DNA from: JASFQI01 sp050115555
GTDB taxonomy: Bacteria > Desulfobacterota > DSM-4660 > Desulfatiglandales > HGW-15
Reading direction: 5' to 3'
Assembly (NCBI GenBank): GCA_050115555.1
Contig: JASFQI010000329.1
Span: 1-5,690 of the forward strand
Length of the DNA: 5,690 bases
Position numbers and translations under genes: made by a program. The first letter of the stretch is position 1. Every line of letters starts with the position of its first letter. Positions 5,561 through 5,690 of the stretch are shown here, piece by piece. The notes under the pieces are model-generated. The model had not been told where the DNA came from and did no database searches. It saw only the letters and a list, made by a program, of their open reading frames with translations.

Positions 5561-5690
5561 TCTAAAGAAAAAGTAGAGACATTCTGTGTGGCGCGAAATT
5601 GGAGAAGGATAGGGTCAGGACAGAAATGCCCCGTCGCACATGGCCTGGAATTAGATAACTGGCTGAAATACAGGAATAAGTCATGAATGG
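5561..5690. other. Upstream region of the receiver-chemoreceptor operon, no gene called
   Basis: No supportable coding region was seen here. An activator site would be expected in this stretch for the sigma-54 promoter, but I found no long palindrome or repeated motif. On the plus strand, ATG at 5683 with AGGA seven bases upstream could begin a divergent gene, but fewer than three codons are visible. Confidence 0.4.

Noticed and set aside
5683..5690. Start of a divergent plus-strand gene at ATG 5683
   Set aside because: AGGA seven bases upstream is suggestive, but fewer than three codons are visible, so it cannot be supported.

Overview
The window is GC-rich DNA that looks like a deltaproteobacterium (Desulfobacterota, sulfate-reducer or syntroph type). 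This is an inference from protein style only: the histidine kinase H-box GGVAHDLNNILSGI, the chemoreceptor signalling domain, a relic resembling DUF4405 membrane proteins, and a sigma-54-type promoter. No tRNA, rRNA, CRISPR array, insertion sequence or phage gene was seen.

Layout, left to right. Positions 1-1347 (minus strand) hold the N-terminal 449 codons of a membrane histidine kinase: a seven-helix sensor, a PAS domain and the start of the HisKA domain. It runs off the left edge. Positions 1348-1760 have no intact gene. On the minus strand, 1533-1700 carries a decayed N-terminal fragment of a DUF4405-like membrane protein. It keeps a perfect Shine-Dalgarno sequence but has ATA where the start codon should be. 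Positions 1761-3002 (plus strand) encode an exported penicillin-binding protein of the DacB/PBP4 type (peptidase S13). A strong GC hairpin at 3040-3070 sits in the 81-base gap between this gene and the convergent gene that follows.

Positions 3084-5435 (minus strand) form a two-gene operon: a stand-alone CheY-like receiver protein (135 aa), then a Cache-type methyl-accepting chemotaxis protein (643 aa). The receiver's stop codon overlaps the chemoreceptor's Shine-Dalgarno sequence, so the two are probably translationally coupled. Upstream, 5515-5530 matches the sigma-54 -24/-12 consensus at all but one defined position, with an IHF-like site just behind it. The operon is therefore probably switched on by an enhancer-binding regulator.

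The receptor senses an unknown small molecule outside the cytoplasm and signals through a cytoplasmic coiled coil to CheA/CheW. The co-expressed receiver is a plausible private output or phosphate sink. The receptor's second membrane helix runs almost directly into the signalling bundle with no room for a normal HAMP domain, and the protein ends in a long flexible tail with an acidic-aromatic tip. The kinase and the penicillin-binding protein have no evident functional link to this operon. I found no wholly new system. The points most worth checking are the sigma-54 promoter, the missing HAMP domain, the receptor tail and the start-less membrane-protein relic.
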